A DNA stretch of 64,000 nucleotides from positions 110,118-174,117 of the IMG/VR virus record IMGVR_UViG_3300009152_000030; one strand, given 5' to 3'. Below are positions 9,954 through 20,100 of this stretch, in pieces (within the stretch, counting starts at the first letter, position 1; each line of letters opens with the position of its first letter). This DNA is from a virus. Under the pieces are notes generated by a model. That model saw only the letters and a list, made by a program, of their open reading frames with translations. It had not been told where the DNA came from and ran no database searches. Both the position numbers and the translations under genes were made by a program.

Positions 9954-10426
9954 TGGCTTCAATTCAAGATCCATATGGAGTAAAAGATATAAAGATTTCA
10001 CCTAACTGGGACTTTGCATTGACTAGCAGACCAGAGGGTTATTCGGATCTTGCTTTTACAGACGAGTCAAGTCTTGATACTTTTAAACAGGTAATTAGAT
10101 TATGTTTAAATACAGCAGTGGGAACATATAAAACTAACTTACAGTTTGGTGCGTCTCCTAAAGGGAAAAAAAGTCTTGTGACTTCAAATGGAATGGCTCA
10201 GCTAAGATCTTATATATATCAGAATATGGTTAATAGTAATATTAATCCAAATAGGTACGCATTAAAAGTTGATGTAATTCCTGATCCAGTTAATAAAGAA
10301 GCAGTTATTATTCATGTGCAATTGAATATTCCTTCAGTTAATGGTGGCACTATACCAGTTATGATCAACTCTGTATTCTATGATGGCACGCAGGAACTTA
10401 AAACAATTACAGGTTTTGGAGAATAA
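9953..10426 (+). CDS. Probable gp25/W-like baseplate wedge protein
   Basis: The 157-residue protein overlaps the upstream gene by one base and sits directly before a J-like wedge gene, the usual order for the gp25 (W) family. The central part has the family's feel: a helix (SSLDTFKQVIRLCLNT) followed by VGTYKTNLQFGASPKG, comparable to the 'L.T..GE....FG' core, then a helix and paired beta strands. In contractile tails this protein joins the sheath to the inner baseplate. Similarity is weak by eye, so the call rests partly on gene order. Confidence 0.5.
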   Translation: MASIQDPYGVKDIKISPNWDFALTSRPEGYSDLAFTDESSLDTFKQVIRLCLNTAVGTYKTNLQFGASPKGKKSLVTSNGMAQLRSYIYQNMVNSNINPNRYALKVDVIPDPVNKEAVIIHVQLNIPSVNGGTIPVMINSVFYDGTQELKTITGFGE

Positions 10427-10428
10427 TA

Positions 10429-11604
10429 ATGGGAATAAGATCTGAAAACGCTATAAGAAAAGAAATCATTAATGATTCAAAGCGTAGACTTGGTGCTACG
10501 TATTATGGAGCTGGCTCTATGTTAGATGGCCTTGCGACGGATATAAGCAAGCAAATTGCACAGCTAGAAGCCCAACAAGAACAAATCTTAAGAGATATAC
10601 ATTTCAATACAATTGCAGAAGACCAAATTTCAAAGTATGCAGAAGATTTTAATGTCAAGAGAAAGATCGGCAGAAAAGCTAAGTCTGAATCCACTGACTT
10701 TAATGTATTAGTTAGTTCAACAAATGGGTTATCCATTAATAGCAATTTAAGACTAAACAATATTGAAATAGTAGGATTAACACTTACAAGTGGAAATAAG
10801 AAATATTTTATAACAGAAATTGAACCTAATGGATATTCTCAGCTAAGTGCGTATGTTGGTGTCCAGGCCTATGCTTTGGGTGCAGATTTCAATGTATCTA
10901 AAGGTGAGTTAAATAAATTTGAAAAATCTTATCAAGGGCTTACCGTTACAAACACAAGAGCAATCTTGAATGGAGAAGATCTAGAAACAATGGATTCTAT
11001 AAGAAATAGAATCCTTGAGAAAATTGAATCAAATGCAAATACTGAATTTATTTTAAATAGCGCAATTTCAAGACTATCTGGATTAGGTAAAACTACAATA
11101 ATAAGAAACTATGATGGCCCTGGAGCTTTAATGGTTTGTGTCCAACCTTACTCTGGAGTTGTATATCCTGAGTCAACAATCCGAGAGCTACAAACAAAGT
11201 TAGAAATGGAAATAGGTGCTGGAAGAAAAGTTCTGGTTAAAAACTTTGATCCAGTTGGATTTGTTTTTAAAACAACAATTACAGCAAAAGCAGGATTTAC
11301 AGCTACAAATCTTATTGATAGTGTAAAGATTGCAATTAGTGATTACTTCAACGGACTTAGTGGAGGCCAAAGTGTTTCACTTGGTGCTCTTGCTGCACGA
11401 GTATTAAATTCAGTTCCTGGTGTTAAAAGTTTAGGCTCCGGCTCAAACAGTTTTGACTCTGTTGTTTACACAACTTACGAAGGAAGTGCAAAGTTTAAAT
11501 ATATAGCAAGTCCAGGTGAAAGTATTTCTATTTTAGATACTCAAATTGCAACATTAGGTTCACCCGATGGTTCTCCCGCTGTAATCATAGATGTAATCGA
11601 ATAA
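10429..11604 (+). CDS. Baseplate J-like (gp6-type) wedge protein
   Basis: The 391-residue protein begins two bases after the upstream stop. The middle region shows hallmarks of the baseplate J/gp6 family: a 'G.D.....GELNKF' segment, then NTRAILNGEDLETMDSIRNRI (the conserved G-x-D/E-x-E-x-x-x-x-x-R-x-R-I stretch), a long linker with an NYDGPGALMV strand, and a C-terminal alpha/beta domain. Length fits the family. In myovirus-type tails these proteins form the wedge ring of the baseplate. With the hub and gp25-like genes this is the best evidence for a contractile tail. Confidence 0.85.
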   Translation: MGIRSENAIRKEIINDSKRRLGATYYGAGSMLDGLATDISKQIAQLEAQQEQILRDIHFNTIAEDQISKYAEDFNVKRKIGRKAKSESTDFNVLVSSTNGLSINSNLRLNNIEIVGLTLTSGNKKYFITEIEPNGYSQLSAYVGVQAYALGADFNVSKGELNKFEKSYQGLTVTNTRAILNGEDLETMDSIRNRILEKIESNANTEFILNSAISRLSGLGKTTIIRNYDGPGALMVCVQPYSGVVYPESTIRELQTKLEMEIGAGRKVLVKNFDPVGFVFKTTITAKAGFTATNLIDSVKIAISDYFNGLSGGQSVSLGALAARVLNSVPGVKSLGSGSNSFDSVVYTTYEGSAKFKYIASPGESISILDTQIATLGSPDGSPAVIIDVIE

Positions 11605-11605
11605 C

Positions 11606-13288
11606 ATGAGTTTTTATAAAGAACTAAGAAAAAGACCTTACTATTCATTAAGTGCGCAAAAACTTGCCAATTCCTTTCCGGATTGGTCTCTTGCAAGATC
11701 GGATAAGCATAGTAATTTCCAAACAATAATGTCTGACATGTCAGAGCAATTTGATATGTTTTCATTTTTAGTGCATAACAACTATAATAATCAATTCTAT
11801 CCAGAACAAGATGTTACCTTACCAACTTATTACTATAAGTACTCTGATGATGGAAGTGTTTTTTTTACAGTAGGCACGGGAACTTTTAATCTACCACCAA
11901 GTACTGTTGTTGGAAAGATTGGAGCAACAACATATGAGCTAACCCCCTGCTCTTATGGTGATATTCTAGATTTAGGAAATCGCCAATACCTAAGCTTTGA
12001 AGAGTCTATTGATAGAGATGCAAGAGTCTCGGTCTTGGAAGCAAAAAATGCGTATGGCTCTAATCCTTATCTTGGTTTTTTTGATAGTATCAAAAGTAAA
12101 AGCGAGTTCATTCTTTTTATTAAAGAGCCAATCTACTTAGGGTTTGCTTTAATACCAAAAGATGAGACTCTTGAAATTGTAAAAGAAGATTTCTTTGCTA
12201 AAAGAAAAAACTCAGCAGGAAAAAGTGCTTATATTTTTGGTAATGCTATTCTTGCAGAATATCAAACAACTGCTAATATATCACTTATTAACCTATTACC
12301 AAAGTATGAACATTCATTTGAAGGAGTTATTGCTCCGGGAATTTATGTTATGAAATTTGACCTACTACTTGAAAGTCAATTAGACAACTTCTATGTACAA
12401 TTGGTAATAAATAATTCGTTTCCTTCTTCAAGAAAGAAAACATTATATACTAGAAACTATACAATTGAAAATGCAAACAAAACATCTTTTATGTCTATAA
12501 AAGATGATTCACTAGTTGTTGAAAGCATTGACTATGTTCAAGAAACTAGCGATTTTGTACTTGATAGTTATCTACTATTTGATGATAACAATGAAACAGT
12601 ATATCCTTCTTCTTTCTTAAAGAAAGAAGTAATCATGTATGCATTAGAGAATCCGAGTGACTCAGAAGAACCTAGCAAACTTCATATGTATGATTTGTTT
12701 TTACATGGAGCTCATAGTGTATACAATGACAACACTACTTATGCAATGAATGTTGTCTGTGATAAGATCGACTACAAGCCTGGAGATGAAATATATCTTG
12801 AAACTAGACCAGTAGAATTTCTTTACGGAAACAAAGTAAGAACTTTTGTAATGCAAGTTGAAAATATTGAAAGTGGATTGAAATATTATATTGGTGCCGA
12901 TGGCTATAACTTCGCAGAGGAAGATCCTTGGGATCCAGGTCCAGTTAGAACTTTTGATTTAAAGAATCAAGAAGTAAGATGGAAGTATACTCTTCCCGTC
13001 GATCTAGTAGGAACTTTTGTCTTTACTGTTTTTGATGTAAATACAAGACTAACAATTGGTAAAAAAATTATTAATGTTGATTACAAAGTGCCTTATAAGA
13101 GTTTTATTTTAGATGCGAATTACACTGGATACGAATTAGGTTTCAATCCAGACCAAGAACTTGAACTTACAAAAAGTATTAATGAAATAAAATGTTTGTC
13201 CTTTATTAAGGATGGTTGGATTTATGATGCAACAAGTAATGCTATTTATACAAATACAGAGTTTGATGAACTTGTAACGGGGTATTAA
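11606..13288 (+). CDS. Hypothetical baseplate/tail protein, 560 aa
   Basis: It starts one base after the J-like gene's stop and its stop overlaps the next ATG. The N-terminal 80 residues are helical and charged (SFYKELRKRPYYSLSAQKLANSFPD); the rest is beta-rich with many Tyr, Phe and Asp. Residues about 385-520 read like Ig-type strands (KPGDEIYLETRP ... VDLVGTFVFTVFD). Its position right after the J-like gene matches where P2-type phages have protein I or T4 has gp7/gp8, but no sequence link could be seen. Probably a wedge or baseplate periphery protein. Confidence 0.6.
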   Translation: MSFYKELRKRPYYSLSAQKLANSFPDWSLARSDKHSNFQTIMSDMSEQFDMFSFLVHNNYNNQFYPEQDVTLPTYYYKYSDDGSVFFTVGTGTFNLPPSTVVGKIGATTYELTPCSYGDILDLGNRQYLSFEESIDRDARVSVLEAKNAYGSNPYLGFFDSIKSKSEFILFIKEPIYLGFALIPKDETLEIVKEDFFAKRKNSAGKSAYIFGNAILAEYQTTANISLINLLPKYEHSFEGVIAPGIYVMKFDLLLESQLDNFYVQLVINNSFPSSRKKTLYTRNYTIENANKTSFMSIKDDSLVVESIDYVQETSDFVLDSYLLFDDNNETVYPSSFLKKEVIMYALENPSDSEEPSKLHMYDLFLHGAHSVYNDNTTYAMNVVCDKIDYKPGDEIYLETRPVEFLYGNKVRTFVMQVENIESGLKYYIGADGYNFAEEDPWDPGPVRTFDLKNQEVRWKYTLPVDLVGTFVFTVFDVNTRLTIGKKIINVDYKVPYKSFILDANYTGYELGFNPDQELELTKSINEIKCLSFIKDGWIYDATSNAIYTNTEFDELVTGY

Positions 13289-14190
13289 TGTCTACTTTTC
13301 GGAAAATTGATTCGCCAAAGTCTAGCATAGACATAGATAATGCTGCTTTTAAGTTTGGACTTGTTAGAGGAGACAAAGAGTCCATTAAGGATTTTAAAAG
13401 ACGTGTTCTGTCTTTGTTCACACATAGCTCATCATTGACTGACCAAGGTATCTCTGCAACGCTTGCAAGGGCTTTTAACACTAGGCCATACCTTGCTGGC
13501 TATATCGACACCCAACCAAACGCAATGGTACCGCCAACACGGATTAATTTTGATGGATATACCCTAATGGTGGAGAGTGGCGCAGGAAGTAGAGTTTCTC
13601 CTGGTGGAATTCTCTATACAAAAATTGGTGCGGAAACATTAGTATCTGACTGTGTGACTCTTCTTGCAGAAGATAATGTTGCTATATATAACATTATAGA
13701 TCCAAGATTTAATAATAAAAAACTATTATCAATCTTGCCGTTTAAAAACTATGAAGATGATCTCTCGGCAGACGTAAGACCAGGAGTTAATAGATTACCT
13801 CATAGGAATATAGTTCCAGATTCTTTTATCTCCGATAGCATTATTATTAGAACTAGAAAATCAAGCCCAAGAGAAGTTGCGTCTTCTGGAGACTATTATT
13901 ACGATGGAGTAGATAAATTAATTATTTATGATTCTAGTAGATTTGGAGATATTAAAGTATCATATTCAGTAGTGCATAGATATATACCAATTTACTATTG
14001 TCCAGTAAAAGTAGTAAGTGCATACAAAATATTACAAACCATGGCTTCAAATGTTGAAACTGCCTCTTCAGTCGTACCTGTCTCAGACAGTGATATAGAT
14101 ATTCTTTGGGATATCTTCATTACAAGTAAGGTCTGGAAAAGCAATCAAACAAGCCCCATATCTGCAAACGGAACATTCTATGGCTCTTAA
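13288..14190 (+). CDS. Hypothetical tail protein, 300 aa
   Basis: The first codon overlaps the preceding stop, and the last 11 bases overlap the next gene, so the cluster is tightly coupled. The N-terminal 75 residues contain a helical stretch (VRGDKESIKDFKRRVLSLFTH) reminiscent of baseplate proteins that bind a wedge. The remainder is beta-like. There is no signal peptide or membrane segment. No family is recognised; a structural baseplate role is inferred only from context. Confidence 0.55.
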   Translation: MSTFRKIDSPKSSIDIDNAAFKFGLVRGDKESIKDFKRRVLSLFTHSSSLTDQGISATLARAFNTRPYLAGYIDTQPNAMVPPTRINFDGYTLMVESGAGSRVSPGGILYTKIGAETLVSDCVTLLAEDNVAIYNIIDPRFNNKKLLSILPFKNYEDDLSADVRPGVNRLPHRNIVPDSFISDSIIIRTRKSSPREVASSGDYYYDGVDKLIIYDSSRFGDIKVSYSVVHRYIPIYYCPVKVVSAYKILQTMASNVETASSVVPVSDSDIDILWDIFITSKVWKSNQTSPISANGTFYGS

Positions 14191-17125
14191 AAATATAGAA
14201 AATAGCATACAAGAAATTAATTTCCCAATTAATATCTATAGCTATATTGGAGACGTAGACGAAATAAAAAAAGAATATCCAAAAGATTCAGGACTAAATT
14301 ACAATAGTACTTTTGGCCAAGGTAATTTTTTCAATGAAGTTGTAGGAAATAAATTTTTTCCTGTTTATATGCCAACCAATGAAATACCGAGATCTTCTTA
14401 TCGGAGTGGTGTTGAGAACTTTAATGATTTGACTTCATCTCTTAAGGATGGAGTTTTTTACGTTAAGCCAGGAGAGTACAGTATTCAAGGTACAGTTATG
14501 TACTTAAACTACTTAAACTATCAAAACCTAGCAACTAGTACATTGGCCCAACAGGTATTAACTCTACCAACCTATAACACTAAGCCTAGTTTAAATTTCT
14601 TTAAAGCAGCAGTGTATAAAAATGAATCTTTCTGGATGTCTCCCAGTGAACATAATATTGCCGGTGAATATAGCCCACAAAACTATATAGGTTATAGTTT
14701 TACAAATGATCAAAATCTTTTGGTCAATAATTATGTCTATAGAGGATCAGAAATTAAATTGCCTGTTGTCAGTAAAAGATTTTATGAAGCAGACTTTGAT
14801 ATATCAAGTGAAAGTTTAGAACTGCATGCAGAACTTCTTGGTGTTATTCAAGCTAAAAATGTGAAAACTACCCAATACTTTAACTCTGTATACTCACCTA
14901 TGACAGAAATAACTAGTAGTCCAGGAGTTCTTACTGATAGTAAAACACATATTGCTGTAGACACAGATGGCACTGTAGATTTCTACACTTTAAAGAACTC
15001 ATATATGGAAGCTGAGCTATATGGACTTGAGCAAATTTTAAAGAAAATTGCAGATGATCCAGGTGGGCCTGGAATAAGCGAGTATGATGGGGAAAAAGTA
15101 TGTTATGTAAATAGATATAAAGGTGAAGTCTTTTTTAGTAAACGGACATTACTGGGAAATATTAGTTCCTTATCTTTGCCTAATTTTGGTGGAACTGGTG
15201 TAGCTATTCCAAGTCAGTATTTAACAGGTGGGGAATTAGATCCTAGTGAAAATCCTTATTTTGTAATTACCTTTGATGAGCCTTCAATAGCTGCTATGTT
15301 TGATGATTGTGGTCTTGTTCGTATAACCGGAGTAGACAGCGGCTATATACCTAAGGAAAACGTTTTAATCTTTAATAAGATTGGCAGCAAGACCGTACAG
15401 TTCAGATGGCCAGACTTTGAAGAGTACTTAGGAGATCCTTTATATACAAAAGAAACATTTGGAAATAAGATTTTTATAAATCCTTATACTGCAATGCTTA
15501 CTCCAGACGTAGACTCCAAAGTATATGCGCTTTATGATGCAGTAATTGAGTTTCAAAAAGAAGTTCCAATTGCCAAAAGAGAATTTTTATTCTCAGAAAT
15601 AAAGCCTTGGCTTTGGAAGAAGCAGAGAACAATTGCTGTTCTCTCAAAAAGTGAAAAGGTTTACCCTTATTACATTTCTTTAAAACCAATAGATACACCT
15701 TATCTTTATACAAAAAATGGAATCAGTGTATATGGACCATTGTACAATGGAGCAGAGATAGTTTTACTAGAAGGGCAAGTTACATCTTATGATGGTCAAC
15801 CTGTTATTGAGTGCGATGTAACTGTAAATGTTTTAACAGGAGAAGGTAACCTTGATGGTGAAACATCAATTGTTGTAACAACAGATGACGAAGGTAAGTT
15901 TTATACTTCTTATGATCCTAAATCTTCACGAGCTGCTTGGTTAAACTTCAAAGATGGCGATATTATAAGAGGCGCAACTTCTACAACTTTACATGCTAAT
16001 AGCGACTATAATGATTCTAAGTTATTTGAATACATTAACAGTGGTGATCAAGAAGTTATTATATATACAATATTAAAAGATGACGGTAGTCTTGGTACAT
16101 TAGGTAATAGGTTAATACTTGGAAGTAAAGACTATTTACTATCTGGTATGTCTCCAAGAGAAGAATATAAGAAAATGCTAACCGGGCCCTTTGGATACCG
16201 ATTTGAAGGAAGAGGATTACATGGATTTTATATTTTTGATTTTCTGAGTGAAGAAGATGTTGCTAAGTATGTTGGTGGAAAAGTTAAACTATCTTATCTC
16301 TCATACTCAGGCTCTGATACTGAGGCAGATTTTATAATTAAAGATATACAAAGTTATCCTGAAGTTTGGCGTACTGCAGATCCACTTGTTTACCAATACC
16401 CTAAAGATATTATTGATTACCGATTTAATACTTATCTAGTTTTTATTGAAGAGATAGATACTAATGGAGTAGTAAACGCAGCGGATATAAATACTATAGG
16501 AGTAGCGTCTTTCTTCACGTCTTCAGACGTACAATATGACAACGCTAAACTGAATGGAAGAAGAGTTGTTATTGCAGAAGCAAAAACCCATCGAGAGGAT
16601 TGGTTACATCCAAGTATAGATGACTATTTAATTGATAAACAAATATTTGGCCCTGTTTTTACTAGCACTTATAACTCGTACAATAGGAGTTTTACAGTAA
16701 ACTCTGTGCTACCTTTATCAGATTCAAGTGATCCAAGTAAAATAATTGCAGGATTTTCTTTATTCCCAGAAAAGTTTGCAACTTTACAAGCAACAACTCT
16801 GGGCAAATATAACATCCCAATTTACTCTAATAAAGCTCAGTTCTATATAACTTTAAATGATAGAGATAGAGGTGTTGTAAAAACACTATTAAATAAATAT
16901 GTCCCTTATGGCTTTAGAATAAGAGATGATGTGAACTACGTAGGAAGTTCGACTATAGATATGGAAACATTTCTTACAATTAATGTAACTTCAGGAAATT
17001 CCTTTTCAAGTCATAAATTTCCTTTAATTTCCTACCTAGATGGCAATGGTATTATTTATTCAGGCACAGCATACAAAACAGATTCTTCGTCTTTGGGCTT
17101 GACTTTAAAATCAACTGAAGATTAA
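14180..17125 (+). CDS. Large structural protein with an Ig-like domain, 981 aa
   Basis: The gene overlaps its neighbour by 11 bases. Most of the protein is beta-rich and unassigned. Residues about 527-595 read as a bacterial Ig-like domain: EGQVTSYDGQPVIECDVTV, then VVTTDDEGKFYTSY, the pattern of 'G.V.D..G.P......V.....DG.F' found in invasin-type and phage surface domains. Such domains often decorate tails and bind carbohydrate or simply extend a fibre. Together with its size this suggests a baseplate or tail appendage. No enzyme motif was seen. Confidence 0.6.
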   Translation: MALKNIENSIQEINFPINIYSYIGDVDEIKKEYPKDSGLNYNSTFGQGNFFNEVVGNKFFPVYMPTNEIPRSSYRSGVENFNDLTSSLKDGVFYVKPGEYSIQGTVMYLNYLNYQNLATSTLAQQVLTLPTYNTKPSLNFFKAAVYKNESFWMSPSEHNIAGEYSPQNYIGYSFTNDQNLLVNNYVYRGSEIKLPVVSKRFYEADFDISSESLELHAELLGVIQAKNVKTTQYFNSVYSPMTEITSSPGVLTDSKTHIAVDTDGTVDFYTLKNSYMEAELYGLEQILKKIADDPGGPGISEYDGEKVCYVNRYKGEVFFSKRTLLGNISSLSLPNFGGTGVAIPSQYLTGGELDPSENPYFVITFDEPSIAAMFDDCGLVRITGVDSGYIPKENVLIFNKIGSKTVQFRWPDFEEYLGDPLYTKETFGNKIFINPYTAMLTPDVDSKVYALYDAVIEFQKEVPIAKREFLFSEIKPWLWKKQRTIAVLSKSEKVYPYYISLKPIDTPYLYTKNGISVYGPLYNGAEIVLLEGQVTSYDGQPVIECDVTVNVLTGEGNLDGETSIVVTTDDEGKFYTSYDPKSSRAAWLNFKDGDIIRGATSTTLHANSDYNDSKLFEYINSGDQEVIIYTILKDDGSLGTLGNRLILGSKDYLLSGMSPREEYKKMLTGPFGYRFEGRGLHGFYIFDFLSEEDVAKYVGGKVKLSYLSYSGSDTEADFIIKDIQSYPEVWRTADPLVYQYPKDIIDYRFNTYLVFIEEIDTNGVVNAADINTIGVASFFTSSDVQYDNAKLNGRRVVIAEAKTHREDWLHPSIDDYLIDKQIFGPVFTSTYNSYNRSFTVNSVLPLSDSSDPSKIIAGFSLFPEKFATLQATTLGKYNIPIYSNKAQFYITLNDRDRGVVKTLLNKYVPYGFRIRDDVNYVGSSTIDMETFLTINVTSGNSFSSHKFPLISYLDGNGIIYSGTAYKTDSSSLGLTLKSTED

Positions 17126-17141
17126 ATATAAGGAATTATAA

Positions 17142-20100
17142 ATGAGTGATTTTCTTAAGACTCCGGCTACCAATGTAGTGTCAACTATCTGGACGGCAGG
17201 AGAGCAGCCAACAGCAAGGAAGTTCAATGTTACGTTTAATAGCTATTATCAAGCTTTAAATACTGTATGTAAAATCCTAGGACCCCTGGACAATGATAAT
17301 CCTTCATTTAATAGTCGAGGAACCATAGTCTCTTCTTATACATATGGAAAAATGAATGATGAGGAGCGAGAGATCCTGTATGAAGATGCCGAAAAAGCTA
17401 TAGTAAATAGCTTTAATCTTGCAAGAATTATTGGACCTCATGCTTCTTTAAATCCTATTTATCTTCCAGGGTCAGTGCATACAAAAGTAGAGCAGGCAAC
17501 TGGATGGCTCTTGAACTCTACCAAGAAAGTTCAGCAATTACCTTTCCCACCTTATACAGCAGGAACTCCATATACACAGGCCGGTGCCAATTGGACTTGT
17601 AGTTATGACGTAGAGATATGGAGTGGTGGAGCACTATCCTCTGCTTGGAAACCAGTTCCAACACCAAGTATGGCCGTAACAACTAAGACTAATAAGGTTT
17701 GGCATTTAAGTGTTGATGGAACACTTTACTCCAATCAAGCTTTTACTTCTGGAGATTACATCAAGTATACTTTACGTGTCCCTAATACATTTGGAGTGCT
17801 AGATTCAGGTTACAATTGCATTCCTGACTTGTCTATTTTTTCTCTAACCGATTATGCGCGTGGGATTTTATACGACGAATTGGAATACAAAGGAGCGCTA
17901 ATTGTAAGCTATATTAGTTCAGATGGCTCTTACTCAAAATGGCAAGTTATATTGCCAAAAATCATATCAGCAAAAGATAGTCTTGTTAACTTAGATGGAA
18001 GAGGATTTTCTGCCACTGGAAGTAGTGATACCTTTGAGCCATTTGGAAAATATATTCCAGCAAATCCGTCTGTTGGAATCCCAACATCAGGTAAACGTTA
18101 TACATTGCCTTACCATTATATATCAGTCAATGGAACTAATTTAACTGAAAATGTTCTTAGTCTATACGACTCTGCGAGAGGAAAAAGTTATAGTCTTAAT
18201 TTAAAGTGGGAAAGAACTAGTAATGAATGTGTCTTATATTTTTATGGACCTCTGTCATTAAAAGATCAGTTTGTCGCAAATGATGGCACAACGTTATTGT
18301 CTAGTGGCACTTCACTTACAAATAGTAAAGATTTTGTTTTATTTTGTCTTGGTACAAATATTTCAGACACACTTGCTCAAACTACATTAAACTATGCAAG
18401 ACATAGACATGATGGTTTAGACTCTTATCGTATTAGCCACAGAAATCTTCTTGATCAAGAAAATAATATGCAAGGATTCCCTGATGATCAAGATGGAAGT
18501 AATGGTGGTCTAGATTTTATTAACTATAATAGGCAACTTAGTTTTAGTATGGTAAGAGATAATCCGCATACGCAGTATTTGAATAGGCTTGGTTATAGAT
18601 TTGGTGGAAGTCAAGGCTTCTATAGTAACTTTTCAAGTAGCCTGGCTGTTGATCTGAATGCAATGCATGGTGACCTACTTTTCTATCCTATTTACAATTC
18701 CAATCCTTCATATCAGTATTCAAGCGAAATAAACTATAATGCTAATTTTGCTATAGGTGATACCGTAGAGGAAATAACTTGGGATTTAACCAATCTTAGC
18801 TCAACAAAAACAGACGACTTTGTGGCCAGAAGAAGTCATGCAATGATATTTGGTTTCCCCGCACAATCTTCAAATAAAAAGTATTTGCTAGGAGCAACTA
18901 AGCTTTATTATGAGCCATACAATTTTATAAACTCTAGTAGCTGGGACAATACTGGGGAAAAATGGAATCTCTGGAGACATGGTTTTATTCCTGGTAATAC
19001 TACTGGCAACGGTACTTATGGTAGAGGTTTAAACATTGGATGGGGTAATCTATTTTTTGGACATAGAGAAGATATACTGAATGGTAGATTTACTCAAACT
19101 GAAACTAAAACAGAAGCAAGTGCTTTTTGGAGAACAAGTGAATTTAATGTAGTTACTACTGGTAATAATCAGGCTGGAAATAATACTAATAGTGAAATTA
19201 AAAATGGTTATGCCTATAGAGATGGATTCAATGTAAGAGCAGTAAAAGGTTCTAGTATTTGGTTATCCGCTGGAGATTCTTTTGCTGCTGGCTTGGGGCC
19301 AGCTGGTGGTAAAAATGTAGATTCTAATCCGGGAACAATTGCAATTGAGGCTAACTATCCTGCATATGAAGGCAGTGTTGTTACAGGAGGCGCTCGCAGT
19401 CTTTTAACATTGAATGAGTATAAAGAGCAAGGATCCTCTGGAGTCGGTATTTTTGCAAGCCCAGGGCCAAAAACAACTGTTGTTACAGGCGGCTCTATTG
19501 AAAATCGCATACCATGGGCTACAAAGATTCCAAGTAACTATACATTTGCTCAGCTATGGGATAAAAATTCTTTCATTACCTTACCAAGCACGGCGGTGGA
19601 TGAATTATGGGGTCGTGGACCGCTTTTAGATATATTTAGTCTTGCTCTAGATGTAAATAAAAAAAGTATTGATCCGGCTGGAGATTACTTCAATACTTTA
19701 AGTTCTGCAACTAATATTCCTGTTGGGAAAGATAGCAATCTTGGAAGTTGGCCGTTTGGAAGACCTCTAGTTAGAGGTACATATGGTATTGATTTTTGCC
19801 TAAGTGGACAATTAGATAACTTATCTACAGATTTCAAAACTGGAAATACGCTGTATGGGACATATGAACATGAAGATACTGTTCCAAGTGAATGGGGACC
19901 ATATAAGGCAGTTCTTAAAACTTCAAGTAATCTCAATGAATTTGTACATAGAGAGTTTAGATTTTGGGGTAAAAATAGTAAAGAACTACCTAGTTCAGAT
20001 TATGGAGATCTTGCTAATACACAAGGCGGTAATATTAACTTGCTTTATGGGTTAAATCAGCCCTACAAAAGATTTGGAAAATCTATCACAGATCTTACTA